From positions 496,001 to 560,000 of the forward strand of contig CAVVPD010000003.1 of assembly GCA_963750045.1 (NCBI GenBank): a stretch of DNA of 64,000 bases. Reading direction: 5' to 3'. Position numbers and translations under genes: made by a program. Each line of letters begins with the position of its first letter. Within the stretch, counting starts at the first letter, position 1. This DNA comes from DASUAS01 sp963750045. Its GTDB lineage: Bacteria > Actinomycetota > Acidimicrobiia > IMCC26256 > DASPTH01. The notes beneath the pieces are model-generated. The model worked only from the letters and a program-made list of their open reading frames with translations, made no database searches and had not been told where the DNA came from. Positions 17,312 to 26,896 of the stretch are shown piece after piece.

Positions 17312-17327
17312 CCGGCGTCCACGCCGG
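17312..17327 (+). terminator. Short GC hairpin before the CoA-transferase gene
   Basis: CCGGCGT and ACGCCGG make a perfect 7-base stem around CC, 24 nt after the hydratase stop. There is no T-run. It could be a weak terminator or simply GC symmetry. Confidence 0.28.
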
Positions 17328-17380
17328 TGCCCGGCGGTACAGTCGGGCCTCCTGGTCGATCGTGTGCACAGGGGGAGTCC

Positions 17381-19828
17381 GTGGCAGTGAACACTGCACC
17401 CACCAACACCGTCCTGCACGGCCTGACCGTGCTCGAGCTGGGGGCGGGCAGCCACCCCGCGCAGGTCGCCGGCATGCTGCTCGCCGACAACGGTGCACGG
17501 GTCGTGAAGGTCGAACCGCCCACGGGCGACCGCCTGCGCGACGCCCTCCCGTCCGGGTTCCTCGTGTGGAACCGCGGCAAGGAGAGCCTGGTCGCCGACC
17601 TGCGGACGCCGGAAGGTCGCGACGAGGTGCGGGCCTGGGCGCGCGCCGCCGACGTGCTGATCGAGGGCTTCGCCCCCGGCCGCCTGGCCGGTTGGGGGCT
17701 CGACCTCGCGTCGCTCCGGGCCGAGAACCCCCACCTGGTCACCGCCTCGGTGAGCGGATTCGGCCCCCAGGGCGCCTACTCGGCCATCAAGGGCTACGAG
17801 GGCGTGGTATCGGCCAAGGCCGGCTTCTTCAGCCGCGGCGACTTCGGGTTCCGCGACGGACCCATCTTCTCCGGGGTGCCGCTCGCCGGCGCCGGCGCGT
17901 CCCACATGATGTTCAGCGGCGTGCTCGCCGCGCTCGTGGCACGCGAGACCACCGGACGCGGCCAGCACGTCGACGCGACGCTCGTGCAGGGCCTCACCCC
18001 CACCGACTACTTCGTCACGACGCACTTCCAACTCGCGCAACGCGCGGGGAAGGGCGGCACGACGCAGGACGCGGCGGCGAGCCCGGGCGGCGAGTTCGCG
18101 GCCAGCCGGTACTCGTTGGTGCTCTGCACCAGCGACGGCAAGTGGGTCGTGATCTCGCCCCAGATGCCACACCAGGCGCAGGCGTTGCTCCGCGCCGTCG
18201 GCCTGGAGCACACGCTCGACGAGGAGCGGTTCTCGCACGCGCCGTTCTTCCGGACTGCGGACGACGCGCAGGACTGGGAGGACCTGCTGTGGGAGGCCTT
18301 CCGCGTCCGCACCTGGGCCGACCTGCAACCCGTCCTGCTCGCCGAGGAAGACGTGCCGTTCGAGCTCGCGGCGTCGAGCGAGGAGGCGCTCGACCACCCG
18401 CAGATGATCCACAACGGGCACGTGGTCGAGATCGACGACCCAGTCGTCGGGCGGGTGCGCGAGATCGGTCCGGTCGCCCGGATGACCACGACCCCGTCGG
18501 CCATCAACCGGTCGGCGCCTCCGCTCGGCGAGCACGGCGAGCCCTTCGCCGCCCAGGAGGCCGCGCCGGCGACCGGCGGGCCGACCCTGGCACACCCGCT
18601 TGCCGGCACGACGATCGTGGAGTTCGGGTTCTTCTACGCCATGCCCTTCGGGGTGACGCTGGCGGCGTCGCTCGGCGCCCGCGTCATCAAGCTCGAAGGC
18701 CGAGGGGGCGACCCGATGCGCGCCGCGTTCGGCGGCGACGCGGGCTCGGCGAAGGTGACCGAAGGCAAGGAGAGCCTCTCGATCGACCTCAAGAGCGAGG
18801 CCGGCCAGGGCATCGTGCGCAAGCTGCTGAGCACCGCGGACGTGTTCGTCGTCGGGTTCCGGCCCGGCGTGGCCGAGCGGGCGGGCCTCGACTACGAGTC
18901 GCTCAGCGCGCTCAACCCCGGTCTCGTCTACGTGCACTCGGGCGGCTACGGCATCGACGGTCCCTACGCCAGCCGGCCCCTCTACGCCTTCGCGGCCGGC
19001 GCCTGCGCGGGCAATTTCCAGCGCCACGCGGGCCAGTGGATGGATCCCGACTTCAGCGCCGGGTTCAGCGTGCCCGAGCTCCAGGCCGTCGTCATGCCGC
19101 ACCTGCGCGGCCCCGTCGACGGCGACTCCAACGCCGCGCTCGCGGTGTGCTCGTCGATCCTGCTGGGGCTCAGCCACAAGGCCCGCACCGGCGAGGGTCA
19201 GTTCGTGAGCACCACGATGATCCTCGGGAACGCCTACAGCTACTCCGACGACTTCAACGCCTACGCGGGCAAGCCCCCGATACCGCAGTCCGACCCCGAC
19301 CAGTACGGGCTGGGGCCGCTCTACCGCCTCTACCGGGCGAGCGACGGTTGGGTCTTCGTCGCGGCACCGCAACCGCGCGAGTGGGAGGCCCTCGCGTCGA
19401 CGCTGGGACACCCGGAGTGGGTCGACGACCCGCGCTTCGCGGACCCGACCGCGCGGCGTGAGCACGGTGACGCGCTCGCCGCCCTGGTGGGCGACGCGCT
19501 CACCACGCGCGACGCCGCCGAGTGGGAGAAGGTCCTGACCGACGCCGGTGTGGGCTGCTCGCACGTGTTCGCCGGCGGCCACTCGGCGTTCACGGTGACC
19601 GATCCGGTGATGCGCGAGACCGGGCTCGTCGCCGAGATCGAACATCCGACGCTGGGCCCGCTGTTGCGCCACGGGCTACCGGTGCAGCTCTCCGAGACCC
19701 CGGGGCGCGTGGGCACCAGCTGCGTGCGCGGCCAGCACACCGAGAAGATCCTCGACGAGCTGGGCTACTCCCCCGCGGAGATCGCCCAGCTCGTCGCCGA
19801 CGAAGTGGTGTTCGGGCCCGACGCCTGA
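17381..19828 (+). CDS. Tandem-domain CaiB/BaiF (family III) CoA-transferase
   Basis: An 815-residue protein with two full CaiB/BaiF domains, about 1-385 (LHGLTVLELGAGSHPAQVAGMLLADNGARVVKVEPP) and 405-815 (LAGTTIVEFGFFYAMPFGVTLAASLGARVIKLEG). Single-domain members are about 400 residues and act as dimers. The nucleophilic Asp of the family (Asp169 in formyl-CoA transferase) is present in the second half, in GDSNAAL (Asp582). In the first half the aligned place is Gly (about residue 170, in PLAGAGASHM). Thus only one of the two half-sites seems able to form the acyl-enzyme. GTG 17381 has GGGGGAG 5 nt upstream. It would move CoA between organic acids, an ATP-saving way to activate a substrate. 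Confidence 0.92.
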   Translation: MAVNTAPTNTVLHGLTVLELGAGSHPAQVAGMLLADNGARVVKVEPPTGDRLRDALPSGFLVWNRGKESLVADLRTPEGRDEVRAWARAADVLIEGFAPGRLAGWGLDLASLRAENPHLVTASVSGFGPQGAYSAIKGYEGVVSAKAGFFSRGDFGFRDGPIFSGVPLAGAGASHMMFSGVLAALVARETTGRGQHVDATLVQGLTPTDYFVTTHFQLAQRAGKGGTTQDAAASPGGEFAASRYSLVLCTSDGKWVVISPQMPHQAQALLRAVGLEHTLDEERFSHAPFFRTADDAQDWEDLLWEAFRVRTWADLQPVLLAEEDVPFELAASSEEALDHPQMIHNGHVVEIDDPVVGRVREIGPVARMTTTPSAINRSAPPLGEHGEPFAAQEAAPATGGPTLAHPLAGTTIVEFGFFYAMPFGVTLAASLGARVIKLEGRGGDPMRAAFGGDAGSAKVTEGKESLSIDLKSEAGQGIVRKLLSTADVFVVGFRPGVAERAGLDYESLSALNPGLVYVHSGGYGIDGPYASRPLYAFAAGACAGNFQRHAGQWMDPDFSAGFSVPELQAVVMPHLRGPVDGDSNAALAVCSSILLGLSHKARTGEGQFVSTTMILGNAYSYSDDFNAYAGKPPIPQSDPDQYGLGPLYRLYRASDGWVFVAAPQPREWEALASTLGHPEWVDDPRFADPTARREHGDALAALVGDALTTRDAAEWEKVLTDAGVGCSHVFAGGHSAFTVTDPVMRETGLVAEIEHPTLGPLLRHGLPVQLSETPGRVGTSCVRGQHTEKILDELGYSPAEIAQLVADEVVFGPDA

Positions 19829-19844
19829 CCCGACCGTCGCCCGA

Positions 19845-20756
19845 CTAGGTGGCGGCTTCCGCGGTGTCGCGCTGGGCGGGCTTGAGCTTGGTGCCCTTCC
19901 ACTCGGGGATGTCCTCGCCGACCTTCGCCGCCGGGTACTTGTCGTCGTGGACGACGGCCCAGTGCGCGTGGTTGAGCTCGTGCATGGTGAAGCACGCCTG
20001 GAGCGAGTTGTAGAAGCCCTGGTTGTCCTGGGTCTGGTTCACCGACTCCTTGATCAACAACGCGGCCATGGTCGGGATCTTGCAGATCCGGCGCGCGTAC
20101 TCGACCGTCCGCTCGGACAGCTCGTCGGCCGGGAAGATCTTGCTCACCATGCCGAGGCGGTAGCACTCCTCGGCGTCGATCGAGTCGCTGGTGAGCATGA
20201 GCTCCTTGGTCTTGCGCGGCCCGAACTCCCACGGGTGTGCGAAGTACTCGATGCCGCACATCCCCAACCGGGTGCCGACGACGTCGGCGAAGATCGTCCC
20301 CTCGGCCGCCACGATGAGGTCACACGCCCACATGAGCATGAGGCCGGCGGCGTACACCGACCCGTGCACCTGCGCGATCGTGATCTTGCGGAGGTTTCGC
20401 CACCGCAACGTGTTCTGGAAGAAGTAGTGCCACTCCTGGAGCATCAGGTTCTCGGTGCCCTGACGCGTCCCACCGTTGACCAGGAACGAAGGATGCTGGT
20501 TCGGTCCGGGCATCCGTTCCTCCGCGCTCACCGGCGTCCCCATGTCGTGACCCGAGGAGAACATCGTCCCGTTCCCGCCGAAGATCACGACTCGGACGGT
20601 GTCGTCGGCCTCGGCGCGCAGGAACGCGTCGTTCAGCTCGACGAGCATCCCGCGGTTCTGGGCGTTGCGGGCGTCGACCCGGTCCAACATGATCCGGGCG
20701 ATCATGCCGTCGTCCAGCGTCTCGTAGGTGATGAACCGGTAGTCGGTGTCGGGCAT
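19845..20756 (-). CDS. Enoyl-CoA hydratase/isomerase family protein
   Basis: A crotonase of 303 residues, longer than usual because of inserted loops. MIARIMLDRVDARNAQNRGM replaces the standard RPxxxNAL, FSSGHDMGTP follows, and ITIAQVHGSVYAAGLMLMWACDLIVAA gives the oxyanion hole. A C-terminal extension (MHELNHAHWAVVHDDKY ... EWKGTKLKPAQ) is not part of the core and matches a recurrent actinobacterial subgroup. ATG 20756 has AGGGGGA upstream. It converges on the CoA-transferase with 16 nt between stops and diverges from the hydrolase gene at 20843. Whether it is a hydratase is not certain, because the second Glu region (RLGMCGIEYFAHPW) is atypical. Confidence 0.85.
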   Translation of the reverse strand: MPDTDYRFITYETLDDGMIARIMLDRVDARNAQNRGMLVELNDAFLRAEADDTVRVVIFGGNGTMFSSGHDMGTPVSAEERMPGPNQHPSFLVNGGTRQGTENLMLQEWHYFFQNTLRWRNLRKITIAQVHGSVYAAGLMLMWACDLIVAAEGTIFADVVGTRLGMCGIEYFAHPWEFGPRKTKELMLTSDSIDAEECYRLGMVSKIFPADELSERTVEYARRICKIPTMAALLIKESVNQTQDNQGFYNSLQACFTMHELNHAHWAVVHDDKYPAAKVGEDIPEWKGTKLKPAQRDTAEAAT

Positions 20757-20842
20757 GCGGGATCCCCCTGGGTGCGGCGCCGCCACGTGCGGCTCGTGGA
20801 CCCCGAAAGCTAGCGTCAGTGACCCGACTTCGGAGGAGCGAG

Positions 20843-21769
20843 ATGGAACGGGTTCCGTACGACGAGTTCTCGATGTTCCAGGACAACGCCGAGGAGTTCG
20901 GCATCCCCTACGCCGGGCCGCCCACCGTCCGGCGCGAATTCGTCGAGGTCGAGCCCGGCCGCCGACTCAGCGCGCTCGTCTGGGGCGAGGGCGAGCCGGA
21001 GCTGGTGTTCCTCCACGGCGGCGCCCAGAACGCCCACACGTGGGACACCGTGGCGCTGGCCGTCGACCGCCCGCTCGTCGCGCTCGATCTCCCCGGGCAC
21101 GGCCACTCCGACGCCGGCCGCAACGGTTCGATCGACGTCGCCCAGAACGCCGCGGACGTCGCCGCGGCCATCCGGGCCCTCGCCCCGAACGCCCGCGCGG
21201 TCATCGGGATGTCGCTCGGGGGCGTGACCACGATCGCGCTCGCCGATCAGGCGCCGGAGCTGGTGCGCAAGATCGTGCTGGTCGACGTGACGCCGGGCGT
21301 GAACGAGTCCAAGTCGTCGACGATCGCCGCGTTCATCAACGGCCCCGAGAGCTTCGACAGCTTCGACGACCTGCTCGCCCGCACCATCGAGTACAACCCC
21401 ACGCGGACCGAGGCCTCGCTCCGCCGCGGCATCCTGCACAACGCCGAACAGCGCGAGGACGGCAGCTGGGTCTGGCGCTACGCGCGCTTCCGCATGCAGG
21501 AGCCCTCGGCCGCTGCGTCCGCGACCGAGGGTGGCGGCCACCCGAACTTCGGGTTCCTATGGGACGCGGTGTCGAGGGTGCAGGTGCCACTGCTCCTGGC
21601 CCGAGGCATGCGCGAGCAGTCGGTGGTCGACGACGACGACGAGGTCGAGCTCCTGCGCCGGCTCCCCGACGCGCAGGTCGAGCACTTCGAGGAGGCGGGC
21701 CACAGCCTCCAGGGCGACACGCCCGTGGAGCTCGCCGAGTCGATCGTGCGGTTCGTCGACGGCGAATGA
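20843..21769 (+). CDS. Alpha/beta-fold hydrolase
   Basis: A 308-residue hydrolase. The oxyanion loop is VFLHGGAQNAHTW, the nucleophile elbow is VIGMSLGGV, and the late GHSLQGDTP supplies the His; an acidic run before it (VDDDDEVE) may hold the Asp. Start ATG 20843 sits behind GGAGGAGCG. The protein resembles its neighbour at 21797-22669 in order of motifs (both contain REDG-WVW-), so the two are likely diverged copies. Possible reactions are thioester, ester or C-C bond cleavage; the context suggests catabolic ester or CoA-thioester hydrolysis. Confidence 0.87.
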   Translation: MERVPYDEFSMFQDNAEEFGIPYAGPPTVRREFVEVEPGRRLSALVWGEGEPELVFLHGGAQNAHTWDTVALAVDRPLVALDLPGHGHSDAGRNGSIDVAQNAADVAAAIRALAPNARAVIGMSLGGVTTIALADQAPELVRKIVLVDVTPGVNESKSSTIAAFINGPESFDSFDDLLARTIEYNPTRTEASLRRGILHNAEQREDGSWVWRYARFRMQEPSAAASATEGGGHPNFGFLWDAVSRVQVPLLLARGMREQSVVDDDDEVELLRRLPDAQVEHFEEAGHSLQGDTPVELAESIVRFVDGE

Positions 21770-21796
21770 CACCGCCGAGCGGTCGACGAGGGCCGG

Positions 21797-22669
21797 TCAG
21801 CGGAGCCGGTCGAGGAACTCCACGATCGCGTCGTTGAACAGGTCGTTCTTGTCGCCGGCCACCATGTGCCCCGCGCCCTCGACGTCGACGAACTCCGCGT
21901 GCGGCACGAGGGCGAGGAGGTCCTTGGCGCCCTCCTCGCTCAGGAGGTCGCTCACCCGGCCGCGCACGAGCAGCACGGGCACGGTGATCGCCCGCGCCGC
22001 CTCGCTCAGCGACTCCTCGTGCACGAGCGACGCGCGGGTCTCGTCGCGCGAGCCGAGCTTGCCCGACATGAACCGGGGGTCCCAGTGCCAGACCCAGCGC
22101 CCGTCCTCGCGCAGCCGCACGTTCTTCTTCAGGCCCGAGAGGTCGGACGGCCGGGGCCGGTGCGGGTTGTAGGCGGCCACCGCGTCGGCCACCTCGTCGA
22201 GCGACCCGAAGCCGCTCTCCATGTGTTCGCTCATGAACGCGCCGATTCGCTGCGCGCCGTCCTGCTCGATCTTGGGCGCCACGTCGACCAGCACGAGCCC
22301 CCGGGCGACGGGGCGCGTGTCCGACGAGTCGGCCGAGGTGCCGATGGCGAGCATCGACGCGATGCCGCCGAGTGAAGCGCCGACCAGCACCGGGGGCGAC
22401 GGAAGCGCGGCGGCGACGGCGCGGACGTCGTCCGCGAACGCCGTCGGGCCGTAGTCGCCGTCCTCGGGCCAGTCGCTCTCGCCGTGGCCCCGCAGGTCGA
22501 CGCGCAGGACGTGCCATCCACGCGCCGCGAGCACCGCGGCGGTCGTCCCCCACACGAACCGGGTCTGGCCACCGCCGTGGAGGAGCACGACCGGCGGATC
22601 CCCCGGGTCGCCGAACTCGTCGGCCCGCAGCCGCAACCCGTCCTTGCCGAAGACGTCGATGGTGTCCAT
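21797..22669 (-). CDS. Alpha/beta-fold hydrolase
   Basis: A 290-residue hydrolase with VVLLHGGGQTRFVW, the DLRGHGESDWP turn, the nucleophile elbow LVGASLGGI and the terminal His in GAGHMVAGDKND. It is the last gene of a minus-strand operon (synthetase, two acyl-CoA dehydrogenases, hydrolase) that starts at 26721. Its ATG is 10 nt from the restored stop of the dehydrogenase upstream. It converges on the similar hydrolase at 20843-21769. Confidence 0.88.
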   Translation of the reverse strand: MDTIDVFGKDGLRLRADEFGDPGDPPVVLLHGGGQTRFVWGTTAAVLAARGWHVLRVDLRGHGESDWPEDGDYGPTAFADDVRAVAAALPSPPVLVGASLGGIASMLAIGTSADSSDTRPVARGLVLVDVAPKIEQDGAQRIGAFMSEHMESGFGSLDEVADAVAAYNPHRPRPSDLSGLKKNVRLREDGRWVWHWDPRFMSGKLGSRDETRASLVHEESLSEAARAITVPVLLVRGRVSDLLSEEGAKDLLALVPHAEFVDVEGAGHMVAGDKNDLFNDAIVEFLDRLR

Positions 22670-22679
22670 CTCGGGCAGG

Positions 22680-23970
22680 CTATTGGCCGGTCGACGAGGG
22701 CGGAGCGGTCGGAAGGGCATTCCGACGGACGTCGCGGAACGGGACGTCGCGGTCCGCGGCCCACTCCCGCGGCATGCCCGAGCACCCGCTCGCTGATGAT
22801 GTTGCGCTGGATCTCGTTGCTGCCGCCGGCGAGGCACAGCGCCTGGCGCTGGAGGAACGGCAGGCCGGCGTCCTTCCCGGGCGTGTCGCCCCCGGTGGGC
22901 CACGTGACCGCGTCCAGCCCGCCGAGGGTGAGGCCGATCTCGACCTTGCGGACACCACGGGTCGCGCTGAACAGCTTGGTGACGGCCGCGGCGTGCGCCG
23001 GCATCGTTCCCTCGGTCATGCCGACCATCACGCGCTGCACCAGGCCGCGCTGCACGACGTCCAGGACGTGAGCCTCGGCGACGAGCTGGCGGGCCACCGG
23101 GTCGCCGGCGCACCCCTGTGCCTCGACGAGCTCGACGTAGGTGAGGTCGCGGGCGCCGTCGGCCCCCTCGGCGAGGTGGTTGCGCCCGCTGATGTAGGGC
23201 GAACCGCCGCCGACGGCGTTGCGTTCGTGGGCGAGGAGCGCTTGGGCGACCGACCAGCCGTCATTGACGTCGCCGATGACGGAATCGACCGGGAGCCGGA
23301 CGTCGTCGAAGAACTCCTGGCAGAACTCGAGCGAGCCGTTGACCTGCTTGATCGGGTCGACCTGGATCCCGGGTTGGTGGATCTTCACGATGAACATCGT
23401 GAGCCCGCGGTGCTTCGGCGCGTCCCAGTCGGTGCGGGCCAGGCACATCGCGTAGTCGCTCGACACCGCTGCGGTGCTCCAGATCTTGGAGCCGTTGAGG
23501 ATCCACTCGTCGCCGTCGCGATCGGCCCGGGTGACGCACCCGGCGAGATCGGAGCCGCCGGTCGGCTCCGACAGGAACTGCACCCACTGGTGATCGCCGC
23601 GCAGGAGCGCGGGGAGGTACACGGCCTTCTGCTCGTGCGTTCCGTAGTCGACGAGGGTCGCGCCGAGGATGCTGAAGTTGGGGACGTTGAGGTGGATCGG
23701 CATCTCGTAGGGCAGCGACTCCTCGGTGAAGGCGCGCTGGTACTCGATGCCGAGCCCGAGCCCGCCGTACTCATGCGGGAAGCAGATGCCGGCGAACCCG
23801 CCGTCCCACAGCCTGCGTTGCAGGACGCGCTCGTGGGCCCACGCCTCGGGTGAGTCGGCCGGGGTGTCGGAGGCGAGCGCGCCTTCGGGCAGCCGCTCCA
23901 TGTGCCCGGCGAGCCAGGCCCGCGCGCGGAGGCGGAACGATTCGACGCTCTCGGGGACCTGGTCAGGCAT
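22680..23970 (-). CDS. Acyl-CoA dehydrogenase, first of a tandem pair by motif (frameshifted near 3' end)
   Basis: About 429 residues. Clear family segments are ICFPHEYGGLGLGIEYQRAF, QFLSEPTGGSDLAGCVTRADRDGDEWILNGSKIW, and LAGGSNEIQRNIISERVLG. After VLG the frame breaks (about 22772, in ggcatgcc). The open frame runs on into meaningless sequence, while the alternative frame gives MPREWAADRDVPFRDV to a stop at 22680, the ending known in actinobacterial FadE proteins. One extra base explains it. Its ATG overlaps the stop of the dehydrogenase gene upstream (ATGCCTGA), so the two are translated together, as in the heteromeric alpha2-beta2 dehydrogenases of mycobacterial sterol degradation. Confidence 0.88.
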
Positions 23971-25126
23971 GCTCGACCTCGATGTCGTCGCCGAGGAGCC
24001 GCGCCGCGATGCGCTCGCGGTGCTCGGCCGGGGTACCGGAGAGGTTGCGGTCGAGGGTGACCCGCCGCAGGTAGAGGTGCAGGTCGTGCTCCCAGGTGAC
24101 GCCGATGCCGCCGTGGAGCTGCGTGCACTCCTGCACGATCTCGGTGGCGTGGTCACCGAGGTACGACGCGGCCGCGCTCACGATCTCGGGCGCGTCGGGA
24201 TCGTGATCCTGCACCGCCGCGCCGCGATCTCCGTCGGCGCCGTGGCCGGTCTCGAGCCACATCTTCATGTCGGCGAAGCGGTGCTTGATCGCCTGGTACG
24301 ACGCCAGCGGGCGCCCGAACGAACTGCGGTCGGCGAGGTACTCGAGGGTGAACTCGAACACCCGGTCGAGCGCGCCCACGGTCTCCGCGCACTGCAGCAC
24401 GACGGCCAGCTCCAACTGGCGTTCGACGGCTTCGGCCGCACCGCCGACGTCGCCCACCACAAGCGCGGCCGGTACGTGCACGGCGTCGAGGTGCACGGAG
24501 GCGAACCGGCGCACGAGGTCGACCGATCCCATCGGCGTGATGGTGATCCCCGGACTCCCCGCGGGCACGAGGAACTGGGTCACGCCGCCGCCGGTTTCGG
24601 GCCCGGTTCGGGCGCTCAGCAGCAGCTCGTCGGCCTGCGCGCCGGCTTCGACGGGCGCGTACGTCCCCGAGAGCACGAAGTCGTCACCGTCGCGGCGGGC
24701 CTCGACGGCCACCGTGCGGCCGTCCCACGTCGTCCCCGGCCCCGCCAGGCACCACGCTGCGACCAGGTCCCCGGCGACGATGCCCGGCAACACGCGGGCC
24801 CGGAGCTCGCGGCCGGCGCCGTCGGCCACCGCGGCAGCCACCACGTTGGTGGGGACGAGCGGGCCCGGTGAAACGAGGCGGCCCATCTCCTCGGCCACGA
24901 TCACCAGGTCGAGCACACCCTCACCACCGAGGCTCCCCCCACCGTCGGACTCGGGGACGAGCAGCGACGTCCACCCGAGCTCCGCACCCCGCGCCCACCA
25001 GGCGCGGTCGAAGCCGTCGGGGTCGTCGGCGAGGGAGCGCACCACCGTGAGAGGCGCCTCCTGCTCCAGGAACTTCCGCGTCGTCTCCTGGAAGAACCGC
25101 TGGTCGTCGGTGAGCGAGAGGTCCAT
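23963..25126 (-). CDS. Acyl-CoA dehydrogenase, second of a tandem pair
   Basis: A 387-residue member with a shorter, less conserved sequence: MDLSLTDDQRFFQETTRKFLEQEAPLTVVRSL, LLVPESDGGGSLGGEGVLDLVIVAEEMGR, FGRPLASYQAIKHRFADMKMWLE and CTQLHGGIGVTWEHDLHLYLRR. The middle beta-domain is reduced, and the usual SEPxxGSD motif is missing (AWCLAGPGTTWDG stands there). This is typical for the partner subunit of a heteromeric enzyme, where FAD and catalytic residues are shared between chains. It lies between the acyl-CoA synthetase (35 nt) and the overlapping full-featured dehydrogenase. Confidence 0.88.
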   Translation of the reverse strand: MDLSLTDDQRFFQETTRKFLEQEAPLTVVRSLADDPDGFDRAWWARGAELGWTSLLVPESDGGGSLGGEGVLDLVIVAEEMGRLVSPGPLVPTNVVAAAVADGAGRELRARVLPGIVAGDLVAAWCLAGPGTTWDGRTVAVEARRDGDDFVLSGTYAPVEAGAQADELLLSARTGPETGGGVTQFLVPAGSPGITITPMGSVDLVRRFASVHLDAVHVPAALVVGDVGGAAEAVERQLELAVVLQCAETVGALDRVFEFTLEYLADRSSFGRPLASYQAIKHRFADMKMWLETGHGADGDRGAAVQDHDPDAPEIVSAAASYLGDHATEIVQECTQLHGGIGVTWEHDLHLYLRRVTLDRNLSGTPAEHRERIAARLLGDDIEVEHA

Positions 25127-25161
25127 CGGGGCCGAGCGTAGATGAGCGGGACCCCGACCGG

Positions 25162-26721
25162 TCACAGCAGCCGGGTGCCGTGACCCTCCCAGTACCGGTC
25201 GCGCAGCACCCGCTTGTAGAGCTTGCCGTTGTCCCCGCGTGGCAGCTCGGCGTCGAAGTCGACCGTACGCGGGCACTTGTAGTGGGCGAGGCCCTCGCGG
25301 CAGTACGCGATGAGCTCCGCCTCGAGCTCGGGCCCGGCCGGCACGCCGGCGGCGGGTTGCACCACTGCCTTCACCTGCTCACCGAACTCGGCGTCGGGCA
25401 CGCCGAACACCGCGGCGTCGGCCACTTTGGGGTGGAGGACGAGGCGGTTCTCGATCTCCTGCGGGTAGATGTTCACGCCGCCTGACACGATCATGTAGGT
25501 GAGCCGGTCGGTGAGGAAGAGGTAGCCCTCCTCGTCGAGGTACCCGACGTCCCACAGCGTGCTCCAACCCCGGTCGTCGAACGACTGGGCCGTCTTCTCG
25601 GGGTCGTTGTGGTACTCGAACGCGTTGTTGCCACCGCCGAAGCGCACCACACCCGCCTCGCCGACGGGGAGCTCTTCCCCCGACTCCGTGCAGATGTGGA
25701 TCTCACCCCAGGCGGCGCGCCCGACGGAACCCGGTCGGGCCAGCCACTCATCGCTGCTGATCCAGGTGAGGCCACCGCCTTCGGTGCCCGCGTAGTACTC
25801 GTAGACGATCGGGCCCCACCACTCGATCATCTGCCGTTTCACCTCGACGGGGCAGGGCGCGGCCGCGTGCACCACCGCTTCGAGGCTCGAGCCGTCGAAT
25901 GCGGCCCACGCGTCGTCGGGGAGCTTGAGCATCCGCACGAACATCGTGGGCACGAACTGCCCGTGGGTCACGCGCTCCCGGTCGATCGCGTCGAGACACG
26001 CCTGCGCGTCGAAGTGCTCCATCAGCACGAGCGTGCCCCCGGTGCGGTGCACGGTCATCGACCAGACGAGCGGGGCCGAGTGGTACAGCGGTGCGGGCGT
26101 CAGGTAGCGCTTCCCCGCCGCGAAGCCCATGACCCCCCCGAGCAGCGGGCCGATCGGGTTGTCGGTGCCGTAGGGCTGGCCGGTGGCGAGTCGCCGGACA
26201 CCCTTGGGCCGACCGGTCGTGCCCGACGAATAGAGCATGGGCGAGCCTTCGCGCTCGTCGTCGAGCGGGACGCCCGGGATCCCCTCGACGAACGCCTCCG
26301 CCGCCTCGTACCCCTCGACGGGTCCGCCGATCGCGACGAAGCGCGCCACGCCGGGCACGAGCGGGCGGACCGCGGCTGCGAGGGGCGCGAGCGCGCCCGC
26401 CGCGAACAGCACGGTGGCACCGCAGTCGTCGACCACGTACGCGGCCTCCTCGGCCGCGAGCCGGGTGTTGACGGGGGTGTAGTAGAGCCCGGACCGCTCC
26501 GCGGCCCACGCCAGCTCGAGCGTCGCGGCCCGGTTGTCGAGCAGCATGGCGATGTGGTCGCCGGGTTGCAGGCCGGCGGCGCGCATCGCCCACGCGAGGC
26601 GCGCCGAGCGCTCCTCCAGCTGCCCGTAGGTCACGGTCTCACGGCTCCCCACCACCACGATCGCGACGCGATCGGGATCGGCGGCGGCGTGGAACCCCGG
26701 GGTCTGCTCAGGGACGTCCAT
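25162..26721 (-). CDS. Acyl-CoA synthetase (AMP-forming)
   Basis: A 519-residue ANL ligase with PMLYSSGTTGRPKGV, YYAGTEGGG, GYLDEEGYLFLTDRLTYMIVSGGVNIYPQEIE and the catalytic lysine in NGKLYK. It shares length and unusual segments (PAPLYHSAPLVW, HFDAQACLDAIDRERVTHGQFVPTMFVRML) with the synthetase at 14001-15560. The hinge motif has DRLTYM instead of DRKIDM, losing the usual basic residue after Arg; the effect is unknown. It is first in the operon leading to the acyl-CoA dehydrogenase pair and a hydrolase, so it likely makes their substrate. Confidence 0.93.
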   Translation of the reverse strand: MDVPEQTPGFHAAADPDRVAIVVVGSRETVTYGQLEERSARLAWAMRAAGLQPGDHIAMLLDNRAATLELAWAAERSGLYYTPVNTRLAAEEAAYVVDDCGATVLFAAGALAPLAAAVRPLVPGVARFVAIGGPVEGYEAAEAFVEGIPGVPLDDEREGSPMLYSSGTTGRPKGVRRLATGQPYGTDNPIGPLLGGVMGFAAGKRYLTPAPLYHSAPLVWSMTVHRTGGTLVLMEHFDAQACLDAIDRERVTHGQFVPTMFVRMLKLPDDAWAAFDGSSLEAVVHAAAPCPVEVKRQMIEWWGPIVYEYYAGTEGGGLTWISSDEWLARPGSVGRAAWGEIHICTESGEELPVGEAGVVRFGGGNNAFEYHNDPEKTAQSFDDRGWSTLWDVGYLDEEGYLFLTDRLTYMIVSGGVNIYPQEIENRLVLHPKVADAAVFGVPDAEFGEQVKAVVQPAAGVPAGPELEAELIAYCREGLAHYKCPRTVDFDAELPRGDNGKLYKRVLRDRYWEGHGTRLL

Positions 26722-26896
26722 GCCGTACGACTACCACATTCTGCTCATCAAGCAGGCCGGGCCGGGCGTCGATGCACCGGACGCCCTCGCGCGCAGGTAA
26801 GAGCTTCCTAAGAATCTCCGGCTCGCTGGCGACGCGCCGCCGTGCACTCGTTAGGTTGCCCACGCCCTCGGCCACTCGAGTCTCAGGAGGTGAGGG

